A DNA stretch of 64,000 bases from Axinella damicornis (lineage: Eukaryota; Porifera; Demospongiae; Axinellida; Axinellidae), in NCBI GenBank assembly GCA_963931865.1, contig OZ007513.1, positions 5,232,337 through 5,296,336 of the forward strand, read 5' to 3'. A program made the position numbers and the translations under genes. Positions 43,818-52,860 of the stretch are shown piece after piece. Position 1 is the first letter of the stretch. Each line of letters opens with the position of its first letter. Below the pieces are notes generated by a model, which saw only the letters and a program-made list of their open reading frames with translations, was not told where the DNA came from and made no database searches.

Positions 43818-44164
43818 ATCCTCCTCCTCCCTCTCCTCCCTCTCCTCCCTCTCCTCCTCCTCCCTCTCCTCCTCCCTCTCCCTCTCCTCCTCCTCTCTTT
43901 CCTCCCTCTCCTCCTCCCTCTCCTCCCTCTCCTCCCTGTCCTCCCTCTCCCTCTCCTCCTCCTCCTCCTCCCTCTCCTTCTCCCGCTCTTCCTCCCTCTC
44001 CTCCTCCCTCTCCTCCCTCTCCCTCTCATCCTCCTCTCTCTCCTCCTCCTCCCTCTCCTCCTACTCCCTCACCTCCTCCCTCTCTCCTCCTCCCTCTCCC
44101 CCTGATTCCCTCCCTCTCCTCCTCCCCCTCCCTGTCTCCCTCTCCCTCTCCTCCGCACACACAG
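43818..44164 (+). repeat. (CTC)n/(CCTCTC)n array ending at a dynein acceptor
   Basis: About 345 nt of nearly pure pyrimidine run to CACACACAG at 44156-44164, directly before the exon at 44165. Confidence 0.85.
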
Positions 44165-44303
44165 GCGTGGCTGGTCCGGGCCAACCCCTGCCCTAACATC
44201 CAGACAGGTGTGGACGGTACAGTGGTGTCTCACAGCAAGGCCAGGATCAGGGAGGCCTTGGACAGCACCTTACAAGGGCCCCGGCAACACATGGAATCAT
44301 ATG
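44165..44303 (+). CDS. axonemal dynein heavy chain, tail exon
   Basis: The exon reads AWLVRANPCPNIQTGVDGTV, then SKARIREALDSTLQGPRQHM ESY and ends ATG/GTGAGG. In dyneins this follows the IRDLL...VGGAMKKY segment seen at 63806-64000. That exon is missing upstream here, so copy A has lost it or it lies elsewhere. Confidence 0.7.
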
Positions 44304-44399
44304 GTGAGGCCGGGGGGCACTGGATCGTCTGCTGAGAAAAAGGGAGAATAATTAACACACCATCTTGCTTCTTCCTCTCCCTCCACACTAACACACACT

Positions 44400-44594
44400 C
44401 ATACACACACACACACACACATGCACACCTCAAATGCATGTATATATGCATGTAACTCAATTGCACATAATTATGCACACCATATGAATACACACATGCA
44501 TACACCCCACATCCATGTACATGTACCCACACACCTGCACCCCCCCCCCCCCCCCCCCCCCCCGCACACACACACACACACATGCTCTCATCAG
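44400..44594 (+). repeat. CA-rich and C24 stretch before the next dynein exon
   Basis: (CA)n stretches, a C24 run (44540-44563) and another (CA)n lead to CTCTCATCAG, the acceptor of the exon at 44595. Confidence 0.8.
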
Positions 44595-44740
44595 ATAGCG
44601 GGACTGGACGACATGATCCTCTTTCAGATATTCCACCTGGAGTACCATGATATCAAGCACGGGTTGGGCATCCTTGCTCAGAACATGGTGTCACAACTCG
44701 CGGGCCAGCTTGTCAAGAAACACATCCACGAGAATAGAAG
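44595..44740 (+). CDS. axonemal dynein heavy chain, tail exon
   Basis: The frame is open in phase 0: IAGLDDMILFQIFHLEYHDI, KHGLGILAQNMVSQLAGQLV, KKHIHENR. The donor is GAAG/GTGAGA, followed at once by a long (TG)n tract (44741-44975). This corresponds to the FLLDC.DLK..L...A stretch of the dynein tail, upstream of the PEDSREMMDL segment. Confidence 0.75.
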
Positions 44741-44975
44741 GTGAGAGTGTGTGTGTGTGTGTGTGAGAAGAGTGTGTGTGTGTGTGTGTGAGAAGAGTGT
44801 GTATCATTTTCTTGAGGTGTGCATGTGAGGTACAAGCATGTACGTGTTTTGTACATGTACATTGTACATGTGTGTGTGTGTGTGCGTGCGTGCGTGTGTG
44901 TGCGTGTGTACGTGTGTGTGTGTGTACGTGTGTGCGTGTGTGCGTGCGTGTGTACGTGTGTGCGTGTGACAGTAT
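44741..44975 (+). repeat. (TG)n tract directly after a dynein donor
   Basis: TG/CG dinucleotide repeats begin within the GTGAGAGTGTG of the splice donor and run for about 230 nt with short interruptions. Confidence 0.85.
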
Positions 44976-45055
44976 TAACCAAATGCAAACCAGCAGGTGC
45001 TGTTTTCCAATTGAAATCCCTCCCTCCCTCCTCCCCACTGGATCTGCTCAGAGTA

Positions 45056-45189
45056 TGAGTTGAGTATGAGAGCAGTTTTGTGCCCGTGCGCTGAAGGTAC
45101 CAGAAGACTCACGGGAGATGATGGACCTCATTGCGTACATGGAGCAGGCCAGAGTAGAGCATGTCCGAGAGCTCAGGGAGGATGTACAG
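45056..45189 (+). CDS. axonemal dynein heavy chain, PEDSREMM exon
   Basis: The exon contains ALKVPEDSREMMDLIAYMEQ and ARVEHVRELREDVQ, donor CAG/GTATGT. PED..EMM.L..Y is a well-known tail motif of axonemal dyneins. The 5' border is unclear: an in-frame stop lies just before EQFCARALK, so the acceptor is one of the AGs near 45056-45077. A (TG)n tract follows the donor. Confidence 0.8.
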
Positions 45190-45206
45190 GTATGTGTGGA
45201 GGATGT

Positions 45207-45248
<42 letters not shown>

Positions 45249-45433
45249 AGAAAACGCGTGTGTGTGTGTGCGTGAATATGTGCCTGTCTGTGTGTATACA
45301 GTAATATACTTCATTTCATGCATGTCTGTATGGTTTGTATGTATTGAGACGCTTTTGTCTTCTTTGGTACCCCCTTCCCCCGTACACCACCACCACCCTC
45401 CTCCCCCCCTCCTCCTCCACCCCCCATGTCCTG

Positions 45434-45549
45434 GTCTCCCTGAAGCGGCTGGGCTACCTGCTGGACGTCCATACACAGAAGGTTTTCCTGAACCAACCAC
45501 ACTCACATGGTCCGGCAAACTCAGCCCCGTCTTTGAGGAAAATGGGCAG
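45434..45549 (+). CDS. axonemal dynein heavy chain, RLGYLLDVH exon (frame-shifted)
   Basis: The exon reads VSLKRLGYLLDVHTQKVFLN and then, after a frame change, TLTWSGKLSPVFEENGQ, donor CAG/GTATGG. Compared with the fragment at 8017-8126 it lacks several bases around the TFS segment, and its acceptor AG is mutated to TG (CATGTCCTG against CATGTCCAG). As read it could not be spliced or translated correctly. Confidence 0.75.
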
Positions 45550-45797
45550 GTATGGTGTCCATTGCTATATAACCCTAGCCACAGCCCTAGCTGAGACCCT
45601 AACAGGCATTGCCCCCCCCCCCCCCCCCCCATGACGTATGTTTTTGTGCTAAAATTGGAAACCATTCTCTACTGGTTATGGCACATTTTGACATGCTAAT
45701 TTGGAGTTAAGACAAATTGGCAGTACTCCTGCTCTATTGGGGTCTGACTGATGTGTCATTTCTGCCAAAATGGACCATTGATTCCACAGGGCCACAG

Positions 45798-46267
45798 TTA
45801 CCAAATTGCCAGACGCAATGCCACACGCCAAAAAGTACTCAGAGTGGCAATTTGGTACTTGCAGGGATTCTAGCCTTTATGCCGTCAAAACCGCCTCCCC
45901 TAGGCGCTCTCGCTACCTCAAATTCAGCTCTGCGCACGGGCGCTGCACCACAGGCGTCCTCTTGGTGGACGTGGGCGCCCGCAGCCCACTTGAGTGATTC
46001 GACCCAACCAAATGTTTTCTGACGATGAGAGATCTGCCCCACAACTGCAGAGCTTCTTGGTAGGAGGACGCACTTCTTCCACAGCCTCAGATCGTCAACG
46101 CGCTCGTCAATCTTCATTGCATGTGTCCATTACTCGTGCACCACCGTATATCTTATTTCTTGGACCGTATACCTCCGTATACTTAGCACACGTCATTATG
46201 ACGTCATGGTTGGTTGTTGGTTCACAGGTCAAGGCAAAAAGGGGGATTGAATCTGGCAATTTGGTAA
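45798..46267 (-). mobile_element. zinc-finger element with TTACCAAATTGCCAGA ends
   Basis: Perfect 16-bp inverted termini TTACCAAATTGCCAGA ... TCTGGCAATTTGGTAA enclose 470 bp. On the minus strand it is the paralogue of 35080-35623 and encodes the same small protein (AAGAHVHQEDACGAAPVRRA region intact, start MKIDERVDDLRLW). This is the complete reference copy for the family. Confidence 0.75.
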
Positions 46268-46324
46268 CGTAAAGAGAACTTTGAAATGATGTCCGTAGAA
46301 TGGGTCAGTCACATTTTTGTCATG

Positions 46325-46530
46325 GTTTTTTGTCATAATTCAGCATACAGCAAAATGGATGTCATTGGCATGTTCCATTCACGTTGATCGTAATGGTGCA
46401 ATTAAGGCCATGTTTGAGCAAAGACTATATCTTGGGCTAGGAAGGAGATATGAAGCTGGGATTTGCACCATTGTGATCAGCATGAATGGAGCGTTCCAAT
46501 GATGCCCTGGTTGCTGTAGGTTGAATTTTG
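46325..46530. mobile_element. AGCTGGGATT-family foldback element
   Basis: AATTCAGCATACAGCAAAAT...GATCGTAATGGTGCA pairs with TTTGCACCATTGTGATCAGC...GCTGTAGGTTGAATT in inverted orientation, so the unit folds back on itself. Confidence 0.65.
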
Positions 46531-47424
46531 GCCCAAAATCATCACAGAGTCGGTAGACTCTGTATGTAGGGATACGACGTACACGCAATACATGCCAATA
46601 CAAAAAATCTCTCCAAATCTCAGAAACGGTACACTTATAAGCCTTTATAACCACATACCGTTCATCTTCGAGTGTTTTCATGACCAACAAGACTCCTCGC
46701 GTCGCGAAAAACCAGCGCAAAAGTACCACACCAGGTACTCGCAAAACGGGCAAATTGTTTTTCTTTCTTCTTCTTCTTCTTCTTCTTCTTTCTTCAAACG
46801 GGCTAGCTCAACGTCGACTCAATCTCTCATGATGGTTTTCGTACGAAACAGCAGCATTTCACACCGAGTAGTGCACCTGGCCATCGCTTTTTCGCAACCT
46901 CCCAAGGTTTCACCAGGCGGCTGCAGCTGCCCACTCAATAACTATGGCTTCTTTAGTCACGCCATTTTCTCGTTTGTACGCATGCATGGTCACTTAGCAA
47001 CGAACGTAATTATTACTCAAGATCGCTGAATTAGAAGCGTCTTGCGCCGTTGTGTTGACATAATTTCTTACTTCATAAAACCGAGGTAAATTCTAACTCT
47101 GTGCGTATAATTTATGTATGTTACTACCTACTGTGTTCTGTGAGAGAGTTGAATGCCTATCTAAAGACTCAACAATATTATAAATCTTGCTACTTCTGGT
47201 ATAGCTAATATTATGGTCTTCAGACAGGGCCACTGCCTACAGTATCCATCCAGAAAAGGGTTGACTTGGGTCTGATTCTTTAGCCAATGCTGGCAGTGTG
47301 AATACCGGAGTCAATATTGTCCATATACCAAAGCAAGAGCTCCTACTACTTGTGAGGACACCGACTTCTGCTCTGTGATGGCAAATTAATATTGCATGCG
47401 CTGCTGCTGAAAAAAATGACATAA

Positions 47425-47700
47425 ACAAGTAATAAAAAACATTTGAAAATGTAACAGGATGTAGGGATACCAGAACGGCAAAAAGTAAGGAAACAAGGTA
47501 GGGATGATCGCACAAAACAGTGAAGTATACAATCCCCCTACATATCTTTTTTCATTATATACGTATATGGAAAAAGATCTCTGTAGGGGGGTTGTATACT
47601 TCACTGTTTTGTGCGATCATCCCTACCTTGTTTCCTTACTTTTTGCCGTTCTGGTATCCCTACATCCTGTTACATTTTCAAATGTTTTTTATTACTTGTG
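47425..47700. repeat. near-perfect palindrome, arms of about 135 bp
   Basis: ACAAGTAATAAAAAACATTT at the left reappears inverted at the right (AAATGTTTTTTATTACTTGT), and the arms match through CAAAACAGTGAAGTATACAA to within a few bases of the centre at about 47562. Almost no loop remains. Confidence 0.85.
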
Positions 47701-47744
47701 GATTATAGCCTTTGGTCGACTGCAATTTTTGGCAAAAATGTGAC

Positions 47745-48500
47745 CGAGATGAAAAATCTTCTTAAGGACATTGTTTCGAAGCTCATTTTATGCCGATCAC
47801 AATGGTGCAAATCCCAGCTTCATATATATCTCATTCCTAACCCAAGATACCTAGCATAATAGTACTTACCGTATATCTTCTAAAAATTCGGCAGGTTTTT
47901 ATTAATTATTCATAAGCTTTGCCGAAAGTAAAATCGAGTACCAAATTGCACAAGTGCTGAATAATTAGAAGTGCTACCCGCGGTCGGTCGGTTGGTCAGT
48001 TTTTTTTTTTCCCACTCGAGATTCAAGTCTCAAGATCGAGCAGCTATACCGGCAGCTAGGGCGAGGTACGTAGTGTTTCCTCTTGGTACAGACTGTGACA
48101 CTCCATACTTTCAACTAGCACCTGCGTCGGCCCGAATTGTCGGTGTACGAAGCGAACAATCTCGAACTGTGCCGCAGGCTGTTACCGTGCGATCGATACC
48201 CCCTGGTACTCACCCCGTGTCGTTCTGTGTTGACCCTCAGGGTCAGGGCAAGACTCGGAGGTTTGCGCAGGGCTTTCACCAATTGGACAAACTGGTCAAC
48301 GTGGCACGTAGCTAGCTACGTCAAAGCGATCGGTTGACTTCCAGGGGCTTGTGTGCATTGGCGACAGCTTGGAGCTTTCACCGCTTGGGGCTCTAAACAG
48401 CACCGAACTCACCGATCTCTCTCCTTGACTGGCTTGTATACGACACTTGGACAGGACGGCAAGCTGCCGAAAACGTATTACAATTAGGGATTAAATTCCG
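47745..48500. other. foldback fragment and unassigned sequence
   Basis: A single AGCTGGGATT-family arm lies at 47750-47870. The rest, including an open stretch at 47971-48315, has no recognised homology. Confidence 0.4.
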
Positions 48501-48518
48501 AAATATTTGGGAATTCCC

Positions 48519-48575
48519 TAGCCTCGTACGTACCCAGGCTCTGTAACGTAGAGCCTGGGTACTGGTACGAGGCTA
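48519..48575. mobile_element. 57-bp TAGCCTCG hairpin element with 9-bp target duplication
   Basis: TAGCCTCGTACGTACCCAGG at the left and CTGGGTACTGGTACGAGGCTA-type arm at the right form a hairpin. GGAATTCCC lies at 48510-48518 and again at 48576-48584, a perfect 9-bp target duplication. Confidence 0.85.
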
Positions 48576-48860
48576 GGAATTCCCTTGCCGAAATTAGAGA
48601 CAATTTTTCCCATTTGCGTGAAGGGGTGCCAAATAATTAGGGATGCCGAATTTTTACGGTAGCTGGCGGATCTGTCGTTCACCAGGAACGTTTTCCCGTG
48701 TAAGATGGCCGTGTGTGTCAGTGGACTGGGTGTAGTTGCACTGCTTCTCACGTTCACCACTCGTCCTCATAATCATGCATACCCTCACACACACATGCCC
48801 TCACCCCTCACACTGACACCCCTCACACTGACGCCCCTCACACTGACAACCCTCACATAG

Positions 48861-48925
48861 CTGTCGGACATTGTGGGACTAGTGAGGGAGAAGTTGCCAA
48901 AGCAGACACATGTCACTTTGAAAAA
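48861..48925 (+). CDS. axonemal dynein heavy chain, linker exon (LSDIVGLVR)
   Basis: After CCTCACATAG the segment reads LSDIVGLVREKLPKQTHVTL. It matches the conserved (I/L)S.LV.LVRG.L.K....TLGAL stretch just before the first AAA domain. The 3' border is unclear because the frame degrades after VTL. Confidence 0.65.
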
Positions 48926-49090
48926 AGGAATTTGCCCTTTGCCCTTCCAGAAAAACAAGTTTGAGCAATGCCATTTATGGTAACTCAAGCGAGTTCAATC
49001 ATCACCATCCCCCATTAATGGGGCCCAGGACCTGCATGAAAACCTTTTGTATTGAAGATACGGCATTCCTGGGTTATCAAATCAAAATGA

Positions 49091-49136
49091 ACTGATGTCC
49101 ACACCAAGGACACTGTTCAGGAGCTCACTGATAAAG
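49091..49136 (+). CDS. axonemal dynein heavy chain, DVHTKD exon
   Basis: The segment reads TDVHTKDTVQELTDK and ends AAAG/GTACCA. It corresponds to the IDVHARDVV.EL signature. Its phase joins the exon at 49407 exactly (K-G-V). The 5' border is uncertain. Confidence 0.7.
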
Positions 49137-49169
49137 GTACCAAGAACAACAGCAGTAGCAGCAGTACAG

Positions 49170-49406
49170 TGACATACCCTCCCTCCCTCCTTCCCTCCCT
49201 CCCTCCCTCCCTCCCTCCCTCCCTCCCTCCCTCCCTACCTCCCTCCCTCGCTCCTCCATCTCCCTCCCTCACTCACTCCTCCACCTCCTCCCTCCCTCCT
49301 TCCCTCCCTCCCTCCCTCCCTCCCTCCCTCCCTCCCCCCTCCCTCCCTCCCTCCCTCCCTCCCTCCCTCCCTCCCTCCCCCCCCTCCCTCCCTCCCTCTG
49401 TCACAG
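49170..49406 (+). repeat. (CCCT)n array ending at a dynein acceptor
   Basis: About 225 nt of CCCTCCCT repeats run to TGTCACAG/exon 49407. Confidence 0.9.
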
Positions 49407-49538
49407 GTGTCACCTCAGAGAATGACCAACTGGCTCTGCCAGCTTCGCTACTATATACTGGGAGGAGAACACTGTCATTGCTCACATCATCAACGCTTGT
49501 GTCAAGTACCAGTACGAGTACCTCGGACACACTGGAAG
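49407..49538 (+). CDS. axonemal dynein heavy chain, start of the motor (WLxQLRYY) exon
   Basis: It begins GVTSEND. In neighbouring frames it continues WLCQLRYY and then WEENTVIAHIINACVKYQYE YLGHTG. This is the hallmark stretch leading into AAA1 of all dynein heavy chains, here broken by two frame changes. The donor is GGAAG/GTGTGA. The AAA1 P-loop exon is not seen downstream. Confidence 0.8.
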
Positions 49539-49837
49539 GTGTGATGGCTATCATAAGCACAATCCCAATATGATCATATGGGATACTCTGCCTTCCTCTA
49601 TTGCACCTATATACCAAAATCAAAACATTCTATCAGACTTGGTATTGGGAATAGACTTGGAAGAGAACGTTACACTAGGTATGGGTATATGAGTGAGGTA
49701 TGAAGCTGGGATTTGTATCATTGTATTCAGCATAAAATGAACTTCCAAATTTAGTTGTATGTTTTATGCACAACTAACCTTTGTCTCACTGAAACAACAA
49801 AAAATAATGCCTCTTTCTAAACTCAAAAAGAAATGAT

Positions 49838-49998
49838 TATTAGTATATGTAATCACATGGGTTTCCGGTGCAATTTGGGAAGTAATTGCATGAGCAACAG
49901 GCAAAGTAATTGCACGAGCAATAGCGAGTGCAATTTATGCCTGTTGTGAGTGCAATTATTCCCAAATGGCACGAGAATACATGTGATTAAATACTAAT
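49838..49998. mobile_element. small MITE-like inverted repeat
   Basis: TTAGTATATGTAATCACATG at the left and CATGTGATTAAATACTAA at the right are inverted copies. The centre contains GTGCAATT/AATTGCAC repeats. Confidence 0.55.
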
Positions 49999-50240
49999 CG
50001 TATACTTCCAGGCATGGCGCCACGGCATGGTCGAAAGGAAGCGATTAAAGCCACGCCCCAGCCATGCACCCTGCAGTTCTCTGTCAGCACTAATATCTTG
50101 CTCAGTCTCGTGGAGTGTCTATTCGATAGGATCTCTGACTCTATTTATAACCATACGTCGTCATTAATTTTGTTGAAACTGAAGTGTTTGATTTACCGTT
50201 GCTCCTGTGGTGTGTGATTGCTGTTATTCTACTACCTCAG

Positions 50241-50345
50241 GTGATACACCCAGCCATGCTGGTTGGCCCCTCGTACCGATCGTGGGTGTGGGGGAGGCAT
50301 AGATGTCAGCGCCTGGACGCCCTGTTCCCGCAGGATGGCTACAAG
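50241..50345 (+). CDS. candidate exon, possibly dynein AAA region
   Basis: After ACTACCTCAG, 105 nt are open: VIHPAMLVGPSYRSWVWGRH, then LDALFPQDGYK. AMLVGPS resembles the start of a dynein AAA P-loop (MLVGP..GGKT), but the GKT is absent. The donor (GTCTGT) is weak. The assignment rests on position downstream of the dynein exons and is uncertain. Confidence 0.3.
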
Positions 50346-50608
50346 GTCTGTGAGTAACGACAAGCATGGAGTTGTGCCAAGGAAAGGGAGGAGGTATATT
50401 TTTGTACCAAAATTGGCATATTTTGGAAGCCTTTTTGAAGGGGTCAAATAGAGGTTAATGTAGAAGGCGGAGCGTGGAGGAACCCATTATGCAAGCAGTG
50501 TCATCTCAGCACTCGCACTGCTGGGACAGTAGCCACAGGGCGCACGCAGCAGGACAAAGCCCACGGGTCGTGCGCAGCAGAAGGACAATAGCCGCAGGAC
50601 AGTGGCTA

Positions 50609-51033
50609 CTGGCAGGAGCTTATGAGCGGCGAAGCCGCGAAGGAGCGTGCAACTACCGCATACGCCCGAGTGCCGTCGAAATCCAAATTATTAGCTAGCG
50701 AACTTCCAAATATGGAAACCTGTTCTTCAACCTAGCGTCATAATGACGACATAAAAACCCACGTGTTCTGTGGTAGCGATGTGAGAAGTTTCACACTCGC
50801 TCAGCGGAGCGCCTTTGACCTAGCCGCAGTGAAATGGCCAAGCGAACGGGTGACAGTGAAAGCGATTTGCCACAAAAACGTGGTAGATTTGAAGATCCCG
50901 GGACCCCTCACCGTTTGGTGACGCCTTCTTCTTCGTTTCCAAAACGAAAATACGTAAGTAATTAGGATTTGGACGGAACCAGAGTTACACGCTCCTTCGC
51001 GGCTTCGCTGCTCATAAGCTCCTGCTAGTGGGC
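50609..51033 (+). mobile_element. element with 37-bp inverted ends and a spliced first exon
   Basis: CAGGAGCTTATGAGCGGCGA at the left pairs with CGCTGCTCATAAGCTCCTG at the right; the pairing covers about 37 bp including CGCGAAGGAGCGTG. Inside, from the ATG at 50834, MAKRTGDSESDLPQKRGRFE, then DPGTPHRLVTPSSSFPKRKY ends at GTAAGT, a textbook donor. This looks like an N-terminal exon with nuclear-localisation signals. A direct repeat CAGTGGCTACTGG flanks the element on both sides. Confidence 0.55.
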
Positions 51034-51179
51034 AGTGGCTACTGGGCGTGCGCAGCAGGACAATAGCTTTAGTAAGACCGCCCGCCCGCGTGCAAGAAGT
51101 GCCACCAGTGTCAAGTGACAGCTCACACTACTGAGAAAGTCACCAACCCCCCACACCTCCGAAATGGACCATTGAACCA

Positions 51180-51670
51180 AAACTAATAGACTTGAAGAAA
51201 ACATTCAATAGATTGCACCAGGTACATGTATGGTGAATGAGATATGAAGCTGGGAATTGTGTCACTGTGGTCAGCATAAAAGAGCTTTCAAATTATGTTG
51301 TTAGAATGCTTTATAGCCTTAGGTCGACAGTTAACCTAAGGCTACTATAATCCATGGTTGTTCATGATTTTGAGTCAAAATTCAACTGGCAGCGAAACGG
51401 ACATCATTGGACCACTCCATTCGTGCTGATCACAATGGTGACACACCAAATCCCAGCTTCGTATACCTAGCATAGTACTTAGCTGGCATAATTCCGTACA
51501 TGTATAACTAAAATCATGTTGCATGAATTTCAATGTGTTAGTGTCCCATTGTGGTCAACATGTTGGTGGCATTTTGTCAAAATAATCTCATGATTTGGGG
51601 GTCAAAATTCTACCTACAGCAAAAATGGACATCATTTGAAAACTCGCTGATCACAACCCCAGCTTGTGTG
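51180..51670. mobile_element. cluster of AGCTGGGATT-family foldback arms
   Basis: Arms in both orientations (GAAGCTGGGAATTGTGTCAC at about 51245, CAAATCCCAGCTTCGTATAC at about 51450, and a partial third arm near 51640) alternate with TCAAAATTC-ACTGCAG-type ends. Confidence 0.6.
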
Positions 51671-51676
51671 CTGCAG

Positions 51677-51820
51677 ATCCTGGTTGTGACGAACACTGCT
51701 CATGGACGAGGACTACTACGCCCAAGTGGAGGGGAGAGAGATCTAGCTACCATGATATCTACGTAGCATGTGGCCAGGCATCGACAGCATGGATGAATGC
51801 GTCAGGAACACCACTGTTAG
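51677..51820 (+). pseudogene. SF3B1: SF3B1 exon, damaged
   Basis: The exon lies between GTGCTGCAG and AG/GTGAGG. Across frame changes it reads ILVV, LLMDEDYYAQVEGREI, LATMIST, MWPGIDSMDECVRNTTV. About nine codons (the SNLAKAAG segment) are deleted and a stop follows REI. Its final phase joins the exon at 20123-20207 perfectly (NTTV-R-AFAVV), yet that exon lies on the other strand. Confidence 0.8.
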
Positions 51821-52149
51821 GTGAGGAAGTGGTAAAATAGTGTGCTGCAAGTTATTGGGAGTGCTACAATGACAGAACTACCCCGGATGTCTGTACCAAC
51901 TCCCTGAGAGGGTAGGTGTAGACACGTTTGGAGTAACGGTAGCACAGAGTCCCCAAGCATACAAGCCAGTTAGACCATGCCGTTCCTCAAGATAATGTTC
52001 TGATGAACCCCTTTGGTGTCACGGTCTAACTGCTACTTACCACATAATATATTTTCCAAAATTAACCTTGCCCCGTTCTTAGGCTTTCCCACCACTGAGA
52101 TTCCCTCTTGAGGGAGAAGCATTCTTACGTGAGTAGTCTGGCTATGAAG

Positions 52150-52860
52150 GGTGTTTTAGGCCTGAATCATATGATGTGCTCGTTCTCCACCACATCATAC
52201 CACCAGACTTCCTCTTGTGCCTTCTTTAAATTGGTGTGTCAAGTCCATGTGGGCAAACTGGTAGCCACTGAAGAGGATTCTCAACCTGTTAGATCTTCAA
52301 AGTGAAAGTGGCAGCAGCGGTTAGGAGGAGGTGGGGTTTGGACAGCCTTGATGTTACTCAGGTGCCTCTGCTAGCGCAGCTGTTGACCCAAGATTTCATC
52401 ACTTAAAATTTGTGACAGATAACAAGAGATTAGCTGTTAGAGCCAAACTCCTGCAGCTTGCGAACAGTGAAACCATGGAATCTGAAGATATAGACACCCA
52501 CAGCAAAAATGGCAGTGGCGCTGATTCCCCTACTGAGTGGGCACCAGCTCCCAAACGTAAAAGGACTGCTTTTGACGTACTGCTTGGTGAAGAAGATGAC
52601 GAAACAAATAGAGATAGCACGAATAATGAAGAGCAAATCAGCCAGTATTTTGCAGAGAAACCAAGCCCCTCGAGACTACTATCCATTGAAATGGTGGAAA
52701 CAATGAATTTCGTTTCCAGTGTCTAGAAAAAAATTGCCAGATCCATCCTGTTTGTTCCTCTACTGCCAGTGAGAGACTGTTTTCAACAGCTGGGTTAACT
52801 GCTTAGAAGTTGTCTTAAACCAGATTCTTTATCAGTTTTTGAATAAACATTTTGAGTATT
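52150..52860 (+). pseudogene. hAT transposase C-terminal part (copy B)
   Basis: GKLVATEEDSQPVRS, then RRRWGLDSLDVTQVPLLA and an open frame at 52412-52726 ending EEQISQYFAEKPSPS, with one base inserted relative to copy A near 52668 that shifts the WWKQ segment. Upstream the VVHGLV segment seen in copy A is missing, so copy B has suffered a deletion there. Confidence 0.75.

Larger units (their letters stand above)
32050..44105. repeat. duplicated region, copy A
   Basis: From GGCTATGAAGGGTGTTTTAG to the pyrimidine array before the dynein exons, this region is collinear with 52138-63720. It has the same orientation at an offset of about 20 kb, is interrupted by copy-specific insertions and deletions, and contains the 200-N gap. 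Confidence 0.85.

Noticed and set aside
43770..44105. Poly-leucine ORF (and Arg/Gly-rich reverse ORF)
   Set aside because: Pure (CTC)n translation without conserved sequence.
47971..48315. 115-codon ORF as a gene
   Set aside because: No homology recognised, no splice context, Arg/Ala/Pro-rich composition compatible with chance.
52138..52310. Copy B of the hAT gene as a spliced retrocopy of copy A
   Set aside because: The junctions do not match GT-AG splicing of the copy A insert; short microhomologies (AGGCT, GT) fit deletion better.
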